Part shown: positions 1 to 6,493 of the stretch, piece by piece
Layout of the letters: each line of letters starts with the position of its first letter
How positions within the stretch are numbered: the stretch's first letter is position 1
Origin: Bordetella parapertussis
Lineage (GTDB): Bacteria; Pseudomonadota; Gammaproteobacteria; Burkholderiales; SG8-39
DNA: 7,025 nucleotides
Assembly: GCA_945906975.1 (NCBI GenBank)
Contig: CAMDRY010000165.1
Location: 1 to 7,025, forward strand
Reading direction: 5' to 3'
The notes under the pieces: model-generated
Database searches by the model: none
Told to the model about the DNA's origin: nothing
Seen by the model: only the letters and a program-made list of their open reading frames with translations
Translations under genes and position numbers: made by a program

Positions 1-54
1 TGTCGCTCATGTCGCCCATGTCGCCCATGTCGCCTATGTCACTCATGTCACTCA
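1..54. repeat. 9-bp tandem repeat at left edge, at least 6 copies
   Basis: Six consecutive 9-base units of the form TGTCGCCCA/TGTCRCTCA start at 1, 10, 19, 28, 37 and 46, followed by a degenerate unit (TGCCACACA, 55-63). The units drift in order: the left ones carry TCGC and the last two TCAC. The array begins before the window, so the copy number is unknown. The unit is a multiple of three, so every frame stays open: on the + strand one frame reads Met-Ser-Pro/Leu, and on the - strand one frame reads Met-(Ser/Gly)-Asp. No ribosome binding site supports translation in either direction. It could be a noncoding minisatellite or the end of a coding repeat in a gene to the left; the sequence does not decide. 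Confidence 0.9.
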
Positions 55-132
55 TGCCACACAGGTCGCTTATCCGCTTGCACGGGCAAAGGCATCTTCG
101 CCAGTTTGTGCGATGCCGGTCGACTGCCCGCC

Positions 133-145
133 AAATTGGCAATTT
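133..145. promoter_or_regulatory. 13-bp palindrome, possible operator
   Basis: AAATTG-G-CAATTT is a perfect 6-bp inverted repeat around one central base. It is A+T-rich within G+C-rich surroundings, lies about 85 bases upstream of the proposed gyrA -35 element, and touches the left arm of the longer inverted repeat at 144-204. The shape fits a dimeric regulator site, but no known consensus is recognised and the site is far from the promoter. Chance is a real alternative. Confidence 0.2.
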
Positions 146-204
146 CACCACCACTTGGCCGATGGTACAACACAGCGCCTGCGGGCATCGCGGGTGGTGG
201 TGAA
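144..204. repeat. Inverted repeat with 11-bp arms upstream of gyrA
   Basis: TTCACCACCAC (144-154) is the exact reverse complement of GTGGTGGTGAA (194-204). The 39-base interior contains a second, 5-bp complementary pair, CGATG (160-164) and CATCG (186-190), so the RNA could form a long interrupted stem. No T-run follows on either strand, so it is not a standard intrinsic terminator. It lies upstream of the predicted gyrA transcription start, which suggests either a structure in an upstream transcript or a DNA-level site. The arms are low in complexity (CAC repeats), which weakens the statistical case. Confidence 0.5.
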
Positions 205-227
205 GAGTAAATCATGGCAAGGAATGT

Positions 228-257
228 GTGACCCGGGGCTGTCCGGAGTGTTAAAAT
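228..257 (+). promoter_or_regulatory. Probable sigma-70 promoter for gyrA and the cluster
   Basis: A -10 element TAAAAT (252-257, five of six matches to TATAAT) lies 18 bases downstream of a weaker -35 element GTGACC (228-233, four of six matches to TTGACA). Transcription would start near 264, giving a leader of about 42 bases before the gyrA ATG. This is the best promoter candidate I found between the left-edge repeat and gyrA. The spacer contains two CCGG tetramers (233-236, 243-246) that could form a small dyad. It is predicted by eye only. Confidence 0.5.
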
Positions 258-305
258 TTCGTTTTCCCCAAGCCCGCTTTCAGGGCCATAAAAAGACTCC
301 CGCAG

Positions 306-2861
306 ATGGATCAATTCGCAAAAGAAACTCTCCCGGTAAGCCTCGAAGACGAAATGCGCCGTTCCTACCTCGATTACGCCATGAGCGTGATTGTCGGCAG
401 GGCGTTGCCAGATGTTCGCGACGGTCTCAAGCCGGTTCACAGGCGCGTCTTGTTCGCGATGCATGAGGCCAATAACGTCTGGAACCGGCCGTATGTCAAA
501 TGCGCCCGTGTGGTCGGGGAGGTTTTGGGCAAGTATCACCCGCATGGCGATACGGCCACCTACGAGGCGCTGGTGCGCATGGCGCAGGATTTTTCCATGC
601 GCTATACCTTGATCGACGGACAGGGTAACTTCGGCTCCATCGATGGCGACTCGGCCGCCGCCTATCGTTACACCGAGTGCCGTCTGGAGCGCCTTGCCTC
701 AGAACTGCTTGCCGACATCGACAAGGAGACGGTTGATTTTGTCCCCAACTACGATGGCAAGGAGCAGGAGCCCACCGCGCTGCCCACGCGCATCCCGAAC
801 CTGCTTATAAACGGCTCATCCGGCATTGCCGTCGGTATGGCGACCAACATCCCGCCGCACAACCTGTCGGAGGTGGTTGATGCCTGCCACGCGTTGCTGA
901 AAAATCCCGACCTCACCATCGATGACCTGATCAAGATCATTCCCGCGCCGGATTTTCCGACCGCCGGCATCATCTACGGCATCACCGGTGTCCACGAGGG
1001 CTACCGCACCGGCCGCGGCCGCGTCGTCATGCGCGCGCGCACCCATTTCGAGGATCTTGAGAAGGGTAACCGCCAGGCTATCATCGTCGATGAGTTGCCC
1101 TACCAGGTTAACAAGAAGACGCTGCTCGAGAAAATCGCCGAGCTGGTGAACGACAAGAAGGTCGAGGGCATCAGCGAAATCCGCGACGAGTCCGACAAGT
1201 CGGGAATGCGCGTGGTGATCGAACTCAAGCGCAACGAAATTCCCGAGGTCATTCTCAACCTCCTGTACAAGCACACGCAGTTGCAAGACACCTTTGGCAT
1301 CAACATGGTGTCCCTGCTGGACGGCCAGCCGCGCCTGCTCAATCTCAAGCAGATGTTGGTCGCCTTCCTAGGCCACCGTCGCGAGGTGGTGACGCGGCGC
1401 ACGGTGTTTGAGTTGCGCAAGGCGCGAGAACGCGCACACATACAGGAAGGCCTGGCGGTCGCGCTCTCCAATGTGGACGAGATCATCGCCCTCATCAAAC
1501 AGGCGCAGACGCCGCCCGAAGCCAAGATCAAGCTGATGGAGCGCGCCTGGCGCTCGCCGCTGGTCGAGGAAATGTTGCGCCGCGCATCCACCGATGCCTC
1601 GCGCCCGATCGGACTGTCCGTCCAGTTCGGACTGAAGGACAGCGGCTACATGCTGTCGGACGTGCAGGCCCAGGCTATTCTGGAGATGCGTCTGCAGCGC
1701 CTTACCGGGCTCGAGCAGGATAAAATCGTTGCGGAGTATCGCGAACTGATCGAAATCATCGCTGATTTTCTCGATATCCTGGCCAAGCCCGAACGCATCA
1801 CCGTGATCATCACCGATGAACTGACCGCCGTGAAGGAGCAGTACGGCGACGGGCGCAAGAGCGTGATCGAGATGAACACCCAGGAAATCGGCATTGAGGA
1901 CCTGATCACCCCCGCAGACGTGGTGGTGACCTTCTCGCATACCGGTTACATCAAGGCACTGCCCCTCGCCGACTACAGCGCGCAGCGGCGCGGCGGGCGT
2001 GGCAAGCAGGCGGCCGCGACCAAGGAGGACGACTGGATCGAGCGCCTGTTCATCGCCAACACGCACGACACCATGCTTTGCTTCTCGTCGCGCGGCAAAG
2101 TCTATTGGCTCAAGGTGTACAACGTGCCGCAGGGCACGCGCACCAGCCGCGGCAAGCCGATCGTCAATCTGTTCCCGCTGGCCGAGGGTGAAAAAATAAA
2201 CGCCGTGCTGCCGGTCAAGCAATACGACGAAGAGCATTTCGTGTTTCTCGCGACGGCCATGGGCACGGTGAAGAAGACGCCGCTGTCGGCTTTCTCCAAC
2301 CAGCGCGAAAAAGGCATTATTGCCCTCAGCCTTGATGATGGCGATCATTTGATCGGCGCCGCCATAACCGATGGCAAGCACGACATCATGTTGTTCTCCG
2401 AAGGGGGCAAGGCGGTGCGCTTCAAGGAGGATGATGTGCGTCCGATGGGTCGCGATGCGCGCGGCGTGCGCGGCATGAAGCTGCCGGAGGGGCAGAGCCT
2501 GGTGTCGATGCTGGTGGCCGACAACGAAAGTCTCACCGTGCTCACAGCGACGGAAAATGGCTTCGGCAAGCGCACGGCCATCGCCGAATACACGCTGCAC
2601 GGCCGCGGCACGCAGGGCATGATCGCGATCCAGACCAACGAGCGCAACGGCAAGCTGGTCGGCGCGGTGCTGGTGGGTGATGAGGACGAACTCATGCTCA
2701 TTTCCACCGGTGGTGTGGCGATTCGTACGCTGGTCAACCAGATTCGCGAAATGGGCCGTTCCACCCAGGGCGTGGTGCTCATCAACCTTGACGCCGGGAC
2801 CAAGCTTGCGGGCATTGAGAAAGTCGCCGAGGCTGACGCCGGGACGGGCGATACGCAGTGA
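306..2861 (+). CDS. gyrA: DNA gyrase subunit A
   Basis: GyrA is the breakage-reunion subunit of the A2B2 gyrase that introduces negative supercoils into DNA with ATP hydrolysed by GyrB. The 851-residue product is full length. The N-terminal winged-helix and tower domains show R32, K42 and H45 ([15 protein letters not shown]), the KYHPHGD motif (77-82) and the catalytic R121-Y122 pair, with numbering identical to E. coli. The quinolone region has Thr83 and Glu87. The C-terminal beta-pinwheel domain opens with the GyrA box QRRGGRG (560-566), which marks gyrase rather than topoisomerase IV ParC. The tail ends soon after the last blade and lacks the long acidic extension of E. coli GyrA. The ATG was chosen because [10 protein letters not shown] is the usual N-terminus of this family; there is no clear Shine-Dalgarno sequence before it. 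The stop overlaps serC by four bases. Confidence 0.98.
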   Translation: MDQFAKETLPVSLEDEMRRSYLDYAMSVIVGRALPDVRDGLKPVHRRVLFAMHEANNVWNRPYVKCARVVGEVLGKYHPHGDTATYEALVRMAQDFSMRYTLIDGQGNFGSIDGDSAAAYRYTECRLERLASELLADIDKETVDFVPNYDGKEQEPTALPTRIPNLLINGSSGIAVGMATNIPPHNLSEVVDACHALLKNPDLTIDDLIKIIPAPDFPTAGIIYGITGVHEGYRTGRGRVVMRARTHFEDLEKGNRQAIIVDELPYQVNKKTLLEKIAELVNDKKVEGISEIRDESDKSGMRVVIELKRNEIPEVILNLLYKHTQLQDTFGINMVSLLDGQPRLLNLKQMLVAFLGHRREVVTRRTVFELRKARERAHIQEGLAVALSNVDEIIALIKQAQTPPEAKIKLMERAWRSPLVEEMLRRASTDASRPIGLSVQFGLKDSGYMLSDVQAQAILEMRLQRLTGLEQDKIVAEYRELIEIIADFLDILAKPERITVIITDELTAVKEQYGDGRKSVIEMNTQEIGIEDLITPADVVVTFSHTGYIKALPLADYSAQRRGGRGKQAAATKEDDWIERLFIANTHDTMLCFSSRGKVYWLKVYNVPQGTRTSRGKPIVNLFPLAEGEKINAVLPVKQYDEEHFVFLATAMGTVKKTPLSAFSNQREKGIIALSLDDGDHLIGAAITDGKHDIMLFSEGGKAVRFKEDDVRPMGRDARGVRGMKLPEGQSLVSMLVADNESLTVLTATENGFGKRTAIAEYTLHGRGTQGMIAIQTNERNGKLVGAVLVGDEDELMLISTGGVAIRTLVNQIREMGRSTQGVVLINLDAGTKLAGIEKVAEADAGTGDTQ

Positions 2862-3952
2862 CAGCAAGCGTAAACCGCGCGATCAACTTCAGCGCCGGCC
2901 CTGCGGCGCTGCCCGAAGAAGTGTTGCGCCTTGCCGCCGCCGAGATGCTCGACTGGCACGGCAGCGGCATGTCTGTGATGGAAATGAGTCATCGCGGCAA
3001 GCAGTTCATTGCCATTCATGCCGAAGCCGAGGCCGATTTGCGCGAATTGCTCGCCATCCCGGCCAATTACAAGGTGTTGTTTCTGCAGGGCGGTGCGATC
3101 GCAGAGAATGCCATCGTGCCGATGAACATGTTGCGCGGGCGTGATGGCGCGGACTACATCCATACCGGGGAGTGGTCGAAAAAATCGATCAAGGAAGCGG
3201 GCAAATATTGCAAAGTGAATGTCGCCGCCTCGGGTGAGGATCGCAATTTCAGTTATATCCCGGCGCGCGAGACCTGGAAACTTGAGCGCAATGCCGCCTA
3301 TGTTCACATTTGCAGCAACGAAACCATAGGCGGACTCGAATATCACTGGGTTCCCGATACGGGCAATGTGCCGCTCATCGCCGATATGTCTTCGCATATC
3401 CTGTCGCGACCGGTGGATGTGGCCAAGTACGGCCTTATTTATGGCGGCGCGCAAAAAAACATCGGCCCGGCCGGCCTGACCATCGTGATCGTTCGCGATG
3501 ATCTCATCGGCCAGGCGCTGCCATGCACGCCTTCGGCTTTTGACTACAAGCTGCAGGCTGAGTCCGACTCGATGTTCAACACGCCGGCGACCTATGCCAT
3601 TTACATCGCCGGCCTGGTGTTCAAGTGGCTCAAGCGCCAGGGTGGGCTTGCGGCGATGGAGCAGCGCAATATCACCAAGGCGAAACTGCTTTACGATTTT
3701 CTTGATCACAGCGGTTTTTTCAGCAGTCCGGTGGAAAAGCGCGACCGCTCGCGTATGAACGTGCCCTTCAGGTTGCGCGACACCGCGCTGGACGCGGCTT
3801 TTCTTAAGGGCGCGGAGGAGCGTGGCATGGTGCAACTGAAGGGACACCGGGTTGTGGGCGGGATGCGCGCTTCGATCTACAACGCCATGTCCTTCGAAGG
3901 GGTGCAGGCCCTGGTCGGATATATGCAAGAGTTCGAGGCAAAACATGGCTGA
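2858..3952 (+). CDS. serC: Phosphoserine aminotransferase
   Basis: SerC transfers the amino group of glutamate to 3-phosphohydroxypyruvate to give O-phosphoserine; in many bacteria it also acts in pyridoxal phosphate synthesis (PdxF activity). The cytosolic 364-residue class V aminotransferase matches the usual family length (about 360). Visible motifs are [13 protein letters not shown] near the N-terminus, [10 protein letters not shown] (39-48), the cofactor-binding lysine K200 in [13 protein letters not shown], and the C-terminal [15 protein letters not shown] (329-343) with substrate-binding histidine and arginine. The start is GTG at 2858, in a GTGA overlap with the gyrA stop; the next in-frame ATG would remove 29 conserved residues. 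A G-rich stretch at 2841-2847 is the only upstream SD-like sequence, so translation is probably coupled to gyrA. The segment [14 protein letters not shown] is as expected for betaproteobacterial SerC. Confidence 0.96.
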   Translation: MTASVNRAINFSAGPAALPEEVLRLAAAEMLDWHGSGMSVMEMSHRGKQFIAIHAEAEADLRELLAIPANYKVLFLQGGAIAENAIVPMNMLRGRDGADYIHTGEWSKKSIKEAGKYCKVNVAASGEDRNFSYIPARETWKLERNAAYVHICSNETIGGLEYHWVPDTGNVPLIADMSSHILSRPVDVAKYGLIYGGAQKNIGPAGLTIVIVRDDLIGQALPCTPSAFDYKLQAESDSMFNTPATYAIYIAGLVFKWLKRQGGLAAMEQRNITKAKLLYDFLDHSGFFSSPVEKRDRSRMNVPFRLRDTALDAAFLKGAEERGMVQLKGHRVVGGMRASIYNAMSFEGVQALVGYMQEFEAKHG

Positions 3953-4031
3953 CGCACGCGCCAGTGGTTTGCGCACCTGTCGGCTGTTGCCGTGCAGGCC
4001 GGGTTTTTCGGTGTTTAGTGAGAGGGCATGA
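3945..4031 (+). other. Candidate 28-codon ORF bridging serC and pheA
   Basis: An ATG at 3945, inside the last codons of serC, opens a 28-codon frame (begins MADARASGL, ends GFSVFSERA) whose TGA at 4029-4031 overlaps the pheA ATG at 4028. The frame therefore fills the whole 75-bp gap and could pass ribosomes from serC to pheA by termination-reinitiation. It contains only two Phe codons and no run of them, so it does not look like a classical phenylalanine attenuation leader. No recognisable domain, signal or strong ribosome binding site is present. It may be a fortuitous open frame; at this length and base composition that is the default view. Confidence 0.2.
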
Positions 4032-5128
4032 TGAGCGCAGATGTTCCCGAGCAAAATGTTCCCGGTAAAACACTGCTTGAGCAGCGCGAGGCGATCGATG
4101 CAATCGACCAGCAGGTGCTCAGGCTGATGTCCGAGCGTGCCACGCACGCGCAGACGATAGGCCATCTGAAGCAGGGCGGGCCGATCTACAGGCCGGAGCG
4201 CGAGGCGCAGGTTCTGCGCAATGTAACTTCCGCCAATCCCGGCCCCATCCCGAACGATGCGGTGGCGCGCATTTACACCGAAATCATGTCGGCTTGCCGC
4301 GCGCTGGAGCAGCCCTTGTCGGTTGCTTATCTCGGACCGCAGGGCACCTTTAGCGAGATGGCGCTGGTAAAGCAGTTCGGTAAAAGTGTCAAGAGTCTGT
4401 CATGCGCCTCGTTTGACGAGGTTTTTCATGCCGCCGAGACCGGCGCGGCCTATTATGCCGTGGTGCCGGCGGAAAATTCAACCGAGGGCACCATCGGTCG
4501 CACGCTCGATTTGCTGCTCACCACACCGCTTAAGGTTTGCGCCGAGGTCGTGCTGCGCGTGCACCAGAACCTGATGGTGAAGGCTACGCCCATGGCGCAG
4601 ATCAAGCGCGTGTACTCGCATGTCCAGTCCTTGGGGCAATGCCAGAATTGGCTGTCGCAACATCTGCCCGGAGCCGAGAGGGTTCAGGTGGCCAGTAACG
4701 CCGAGGCCGCGCGACTGGCCGCCGGGGAGGCGGGTGCGGCGGCCATCGGCCCCAGTCTTGCGGCGGAGCGTTACGGTTTGCAGATGCTGGCGGAGAACAT
4801 CGAGGACGAACCGAACAACATGACGCGTTTTTTGGTGCTCGGTTCGCAAGATTCGGGCCCCACCGGGCACGATCACACTTCGCTGGTGATGTCGGCGCCC
4901 AACCGGCCGGGGGCGGTGCACGAGTTGCTTACACCGCTGGCAAAACATGGTGTGAGCATGACGCGTATCGAGTCGCGGCCATCGCGCACCGGGCAGTGGG
5001 AGTATTATTTTTATGTCGACCTGCTGGGCCACCAGCAGGACGCCAATGTCGCCGCTGCCATTGCCGAACTGAAGTCGCTGGCGCCGTTCCTGAAGGTGTT
5101 CGGATCTTATCCTTCGGCGGTGCATTGA
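4028..5128 (+). CDS. pheA: Bifunctional chorismate mutase/prephenate dehydratase (P-protein)
   Basis: This enzyme isomerises chorismate to prephenate and then dehydrates and decarboxylates prephenate to phenylpyruvate, the phenylalanine precursor. The 366-residue product carries all three expected domains. An AroQ-type chorismate mutase occupies about 16-95, with basic and acidic residues K48, R58 and E59. Prephenate dehydratase covers about 97-272, beginning VAYLGPQGTFSE and containing PAENSTEGTIGRTLDLL and the catalytic TRF motif (266-268). An ACT regulatory domain covers about 283-360, with PGAVHELL and ESRP (315-318), the features of phenylalanine feedback binding. Two tandem ATGs occur, at 4028 and 4031; the SD-like AGAGGG (4021-4026) is one base from the first and four from the second, so initiation at 4031 is plausible. 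It lies 75 bases after serC and 110 before hisC. Confidence 0.96.
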   Translation: MMSADVPEQNVPGKTLLEQREAIDAIDQQVLRLMSERATHAQTIGHLKQGGPIYRPEREAQVLRNVTSANPGPIPNDAVARIYTEIMSACRALEQPLSVAYLGPQGTFSEMALVKQFGKSVKSLSCASFDEVFHAAETGAAYYAVVPAENSTEGTIGRTLDLLLTTPLKVCAEVVLRVHQNLMVKATPMAQIKRVYSHVQSLGQCQNWLSQHLPGAERVQVASNAEAARLAAGEAGAAAIGPSLAAERYGLQMLAENIEDEPNNMTRFLVLGSQDSGPTGHDHTSLVMSAPNRPGAVHELLTPLAKHGVSMTRIESRPSRTGQWEYYFYVDLLGHQQDANVAAAIAELKSLAPFLKVFGSYPSAVH

Positions 5129-5180
5129 CGCGCGGATGGAGCAAGGCGCTGCCAAGCGCTGGGGGACACGGCTGGGCAAG

Positions 5181-5211
5181 GCAATCAAACGAAGCAATCA
5201 AACGAAGCAAT
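5181..5211. repeat. 13-bp tandem repeat in the pheA-hisC gap
   Basis: GCAATCAAACGAA occurs twice in direct succession (5181-5193 and 5194-5206), followed by the first five bases of a third copy (GCAAT, 5207-5211). It sits in the 110-bp gap between pheA and hisC and ends about 28 bases before the hisC start. The stretch is A-rich compared with the genes around it. It could be a slippage duplication or a pair of protein-binding half sites on one helix face. No -10/-35 pair could be found in this gap. Confidence 0.85.
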
Positions 5212-5223
5212 AACGCAACCAGT

Positions 5224-5231
5224 AAAAAGGG
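5224..5231 (+). promoter_or_regulatory. Ribosome binding site that fixes the hisC start
   Basis: AAAAAGGG at 5224-5231 lies seven bases upstream of the ATG at 5239. It is the clearest Shine-Dalgarno-like sequence before any gene in the window. It supports starting hisC here although the frame is open for another 81 codons upstream, back into the pheA coding region. Confidence 0.6.
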
Positions 5232-5238
5232 TTTGTCC

Positions 5239-6342
5239 ATGAATTTCACCGAACTGGCGCCGGCCTATGTGCGCGCCATAGCGCCGTATCAACCGGGCAA
5301 GCCGGTCGCAGAAGTTGCACGCGAACTGGGGATCGCCGAGGCCGACATCGTCAAGCTCGCCTCCAACGAAAACCCGCTGGGCTGCGGCGAAAAAGCGCGG
5401 GCGGCGATGCAAGGGGCGCTGCAGGACATCCACATTTACCCGGACGGCAACGGCTTCGCGCTCAAGGCCGCGCTGGGCGCGCGCTTTGGCCTCGGCAACG
5501 ATGCGATTGTGCTGGGCAATGGCTCCAACGACCTGCTCGAGTACCTGGCGATGGCTTTCCTGTCGCGCGACACCAGTGCGATTTACGCGCAGCACTGCTT
5601 TGCCGTCTATCCGCTGGCCACGCAGGCGCGCGGGGCCACCGGGATCAAGGTGGCGGCGAAGCACTTCGGCCATGACCTGGAGGCAATGCTCGCGGCGGTA
5701 AGGGATGACACGCGGCTGATATTTATCGCCAATCCGAACAATCCTAGCGGCACTTTTCTGCCTTACGACGAGCTCAAGGCTTTTCTCGCGCGCGTGCCGG
5801 AGCGGGTCATCGTTGTTCTTGACGAGGCCTACAACGATTTCCTGCCCACGGCCTTGCGCGTCGATACGGTGGCTTGGCTCAAGGTTTTCCCAAACCTGGT
5901 GATCACCCGCACCTTTGCCAAAATCCACGGCCTCGCCGGGCTCAGGGTGGGTTATATGCTGGGTAATCCCCAGATCTGCGACATGGTCAATCGTGTGCGC
6001 GCGCCCTTCAACGTAAACAGCGTAGGGCAGGCGGCCGCGATTGCCGCGCTCGATGATGCTGATTTTATCGCGCGCAGTTACGACAACAACCGCGCCGGCA
6101 TGGCGCAACTCATCGACGGTTGCAAAGCGCTAAGCCTCGAATTTATCCCCTCTTTCGCCAATTTCCTGACCATCAAGGTCGGTGATGCGGCTGCGGTGTT
6201 TCAGAAATTGCTGCGTCAGGGCGTCATTGTGCGTCCTGTGGGTGGCGGCTATGAGATGCCCGAGCATCTGCGTGTCACCATCGGTTTGCCGCAGGAAAAT
6301 GAACGTTTTTTGGCGGCACTCGCCAAGGCCTTACAGGGCTGA
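5239..6342 (+). CDS. hisC: Histidinol-phosphate/aromatic aminotransferase (HisC family)
   Basis: A 367-residue class I/II pyridoxal-phosphate aminotransferase, the normal HisC length. HisC converts imidazole acetol phosphate plus glutamate to histidinol phosphate; copies in this position also transaminate phenylpyruvate and 4-hydroxyphenylpyruvate. Motifs in order: KLASNENPLG (39-48), YPDGNGFALKAAL (67-79), GNGSNDLLEYL (93-103), the cofactor-contacting ANPNNPSGT (164-172), DEAYNDF (195-201), the Schiff-base lysine K228 in TRTFAKIHGLAGLRVGY, and the C-terminal LRVTIGLP (343-350), whose Arg344 binds the substrate acid group. The start at 5239 is set by the SD at 5224-5231 and by the family N-terminus; the longer open frame upstream is pheA read out of frame. 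No other histidine genes are in view, and the neighbours pheA and tyrA suggest aromatic amino acid work. Whether a second hisC exists in a his operon cannot be seen. Confidence 0.93.
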   Translation: MNFTELAPAYVRAIAPYQPGKPVAEVARELGIAEADIVKLASNENPLGCGEKARAAMQGALQDIHIYPDGNGFALKAALGARFGLGNDAIVLGNGSNDLLEYLAMAFLSRDTSAIYAQHCFAVYPLATQARGATGIKVAAKHFGHDLEAMLAAVRDDTRLIFIANPNNPSGTFLPYDELKAFLARVPERVIVVLDEAYNDFLPTALRVDTVAWLKVFPNLVITRTFAKIHGLAGLRVGYMLGNPQICDMVNRVRAPFNVNSVGQAAAIAALDDADFIARSYDNNRAGMAQLIDGCKALSLEFIPSFANFLTIKVGDAAAVFQKLLRQGVIVRPVGGGYEMPEHLRVTIGLPQENERFLAALAKALQG

Positions 6343-6394
6343 CGGGGGTGGATGTGACACGCGTGAACAGGTCTTTTCCGGGCGTGGCTATCGA

Positions 6395-6425
6395 CTGGAA
6401 ACCCGCACCAGTCGGGCGTTTCCAG
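6395..6425 (+). promoter_or_regulatory. Stem-loop in the hisC-tyrA gap
   Basis: CTGGAAAC (6395-6402) is the exact reverse complement of GTTTCCAG (6418-6425). The stem can extend inward by CCG (6403-6405) with CGG (6413-6415), leaving a 2-base bulge and the loop CACCAGT. A competing pairing, ACCAG (6407-6411) with CTGGT (6426-6430), uses the loop and cannot form together with the main stem. A stable structure between two genes of the same pathway could be a processing or pausing site or part of an attenuator. Confidence 0.5.
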
Positions 6426-6436
6426 CTGGTATCGTC

Positions 6437-6458
6437 GCCTGCGTGCGGGCCCTTTTTT
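6437..6458 (+). terminator. Weak terminator-like hairpin and T-run before tyrA
   Basis: GCCTG (6437-6441) pairs with CGGGC (6446-6450), including one G-U pair, around the loop CGTG, followed by CC and six T residues (6453-6458). The short 5-bp stem and two C residues before the T-run make it a weak intrinsic terminator that probably allows readthrough into tyrA. CCCGCAC (6402-6408) is fully complementary to GTGCGGG (6443-6449), so an upstream segment could disrupt this hairpin. Alternatively it is only a T-run near a chance dyad. Confidence 0.35.
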
Positions 6459-6493
6459 GCCCTGGCCCTGGCTTTTTCGTGCGCGGTCGCCGC

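Noticed and set aside
91..117. GGCATC/GATGCC dyad upstream of gyrA
   Set aside because: Six-base arms with a 15-base loop and no T-run are expected by chance in a region of this size.
9..203. 64-codon + strand frame starting in the 9-bp repeat
   Set aside because: Its start is made of the repeat itself, there is no SD, and the rest shows no recognisable protein; it overlaps the inverted repeat.
48..545. 165-codon - strand frame across the gyrA promoter and start
   Set aside because: More than half lies opposite conserved gyrA codons, there is no ribosome binding site, and the product resembles no known family.
1368..2867. 499-codon open frame on the - strand across gyrA
   Set aside because: It lies entirely opposite an unmistakable gyrA, its translation is His/Arg/Leu-rich with no family resemblance, and it is the usual antisense shadow of G+C-rich codon bias.
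2345..4165. 606-codon open frame on the - strand across the end of gyrA, serC and the start of pheA
   Set aside because: It spans three well-supported + strand genes and reads as low-information antisense sequence; no domain is visible.
5125..5153. TTGACG at the end of pheA as a -35 box for hisC
   Set aside because: No A+T-rich -10 hexamer lies 16-19 bases downstream; the region there is GCGCTGCC.
5146..5159. Hairpin GCGCT-GCCA-AGCGC after pheA as a terminator
   Set aside because: The 5-bp stem is followed by G-rich sequence without any T-run, so it is not an intrinsic terminator.
4996..5238. N-terminal extension of hisC by 81 codons
   Set aside because: The extra part is mostly pheA read in another frame, is Arg/Cys-rich, and a good SD precedes the ATG at 5239, which also matches the family N-terminus.
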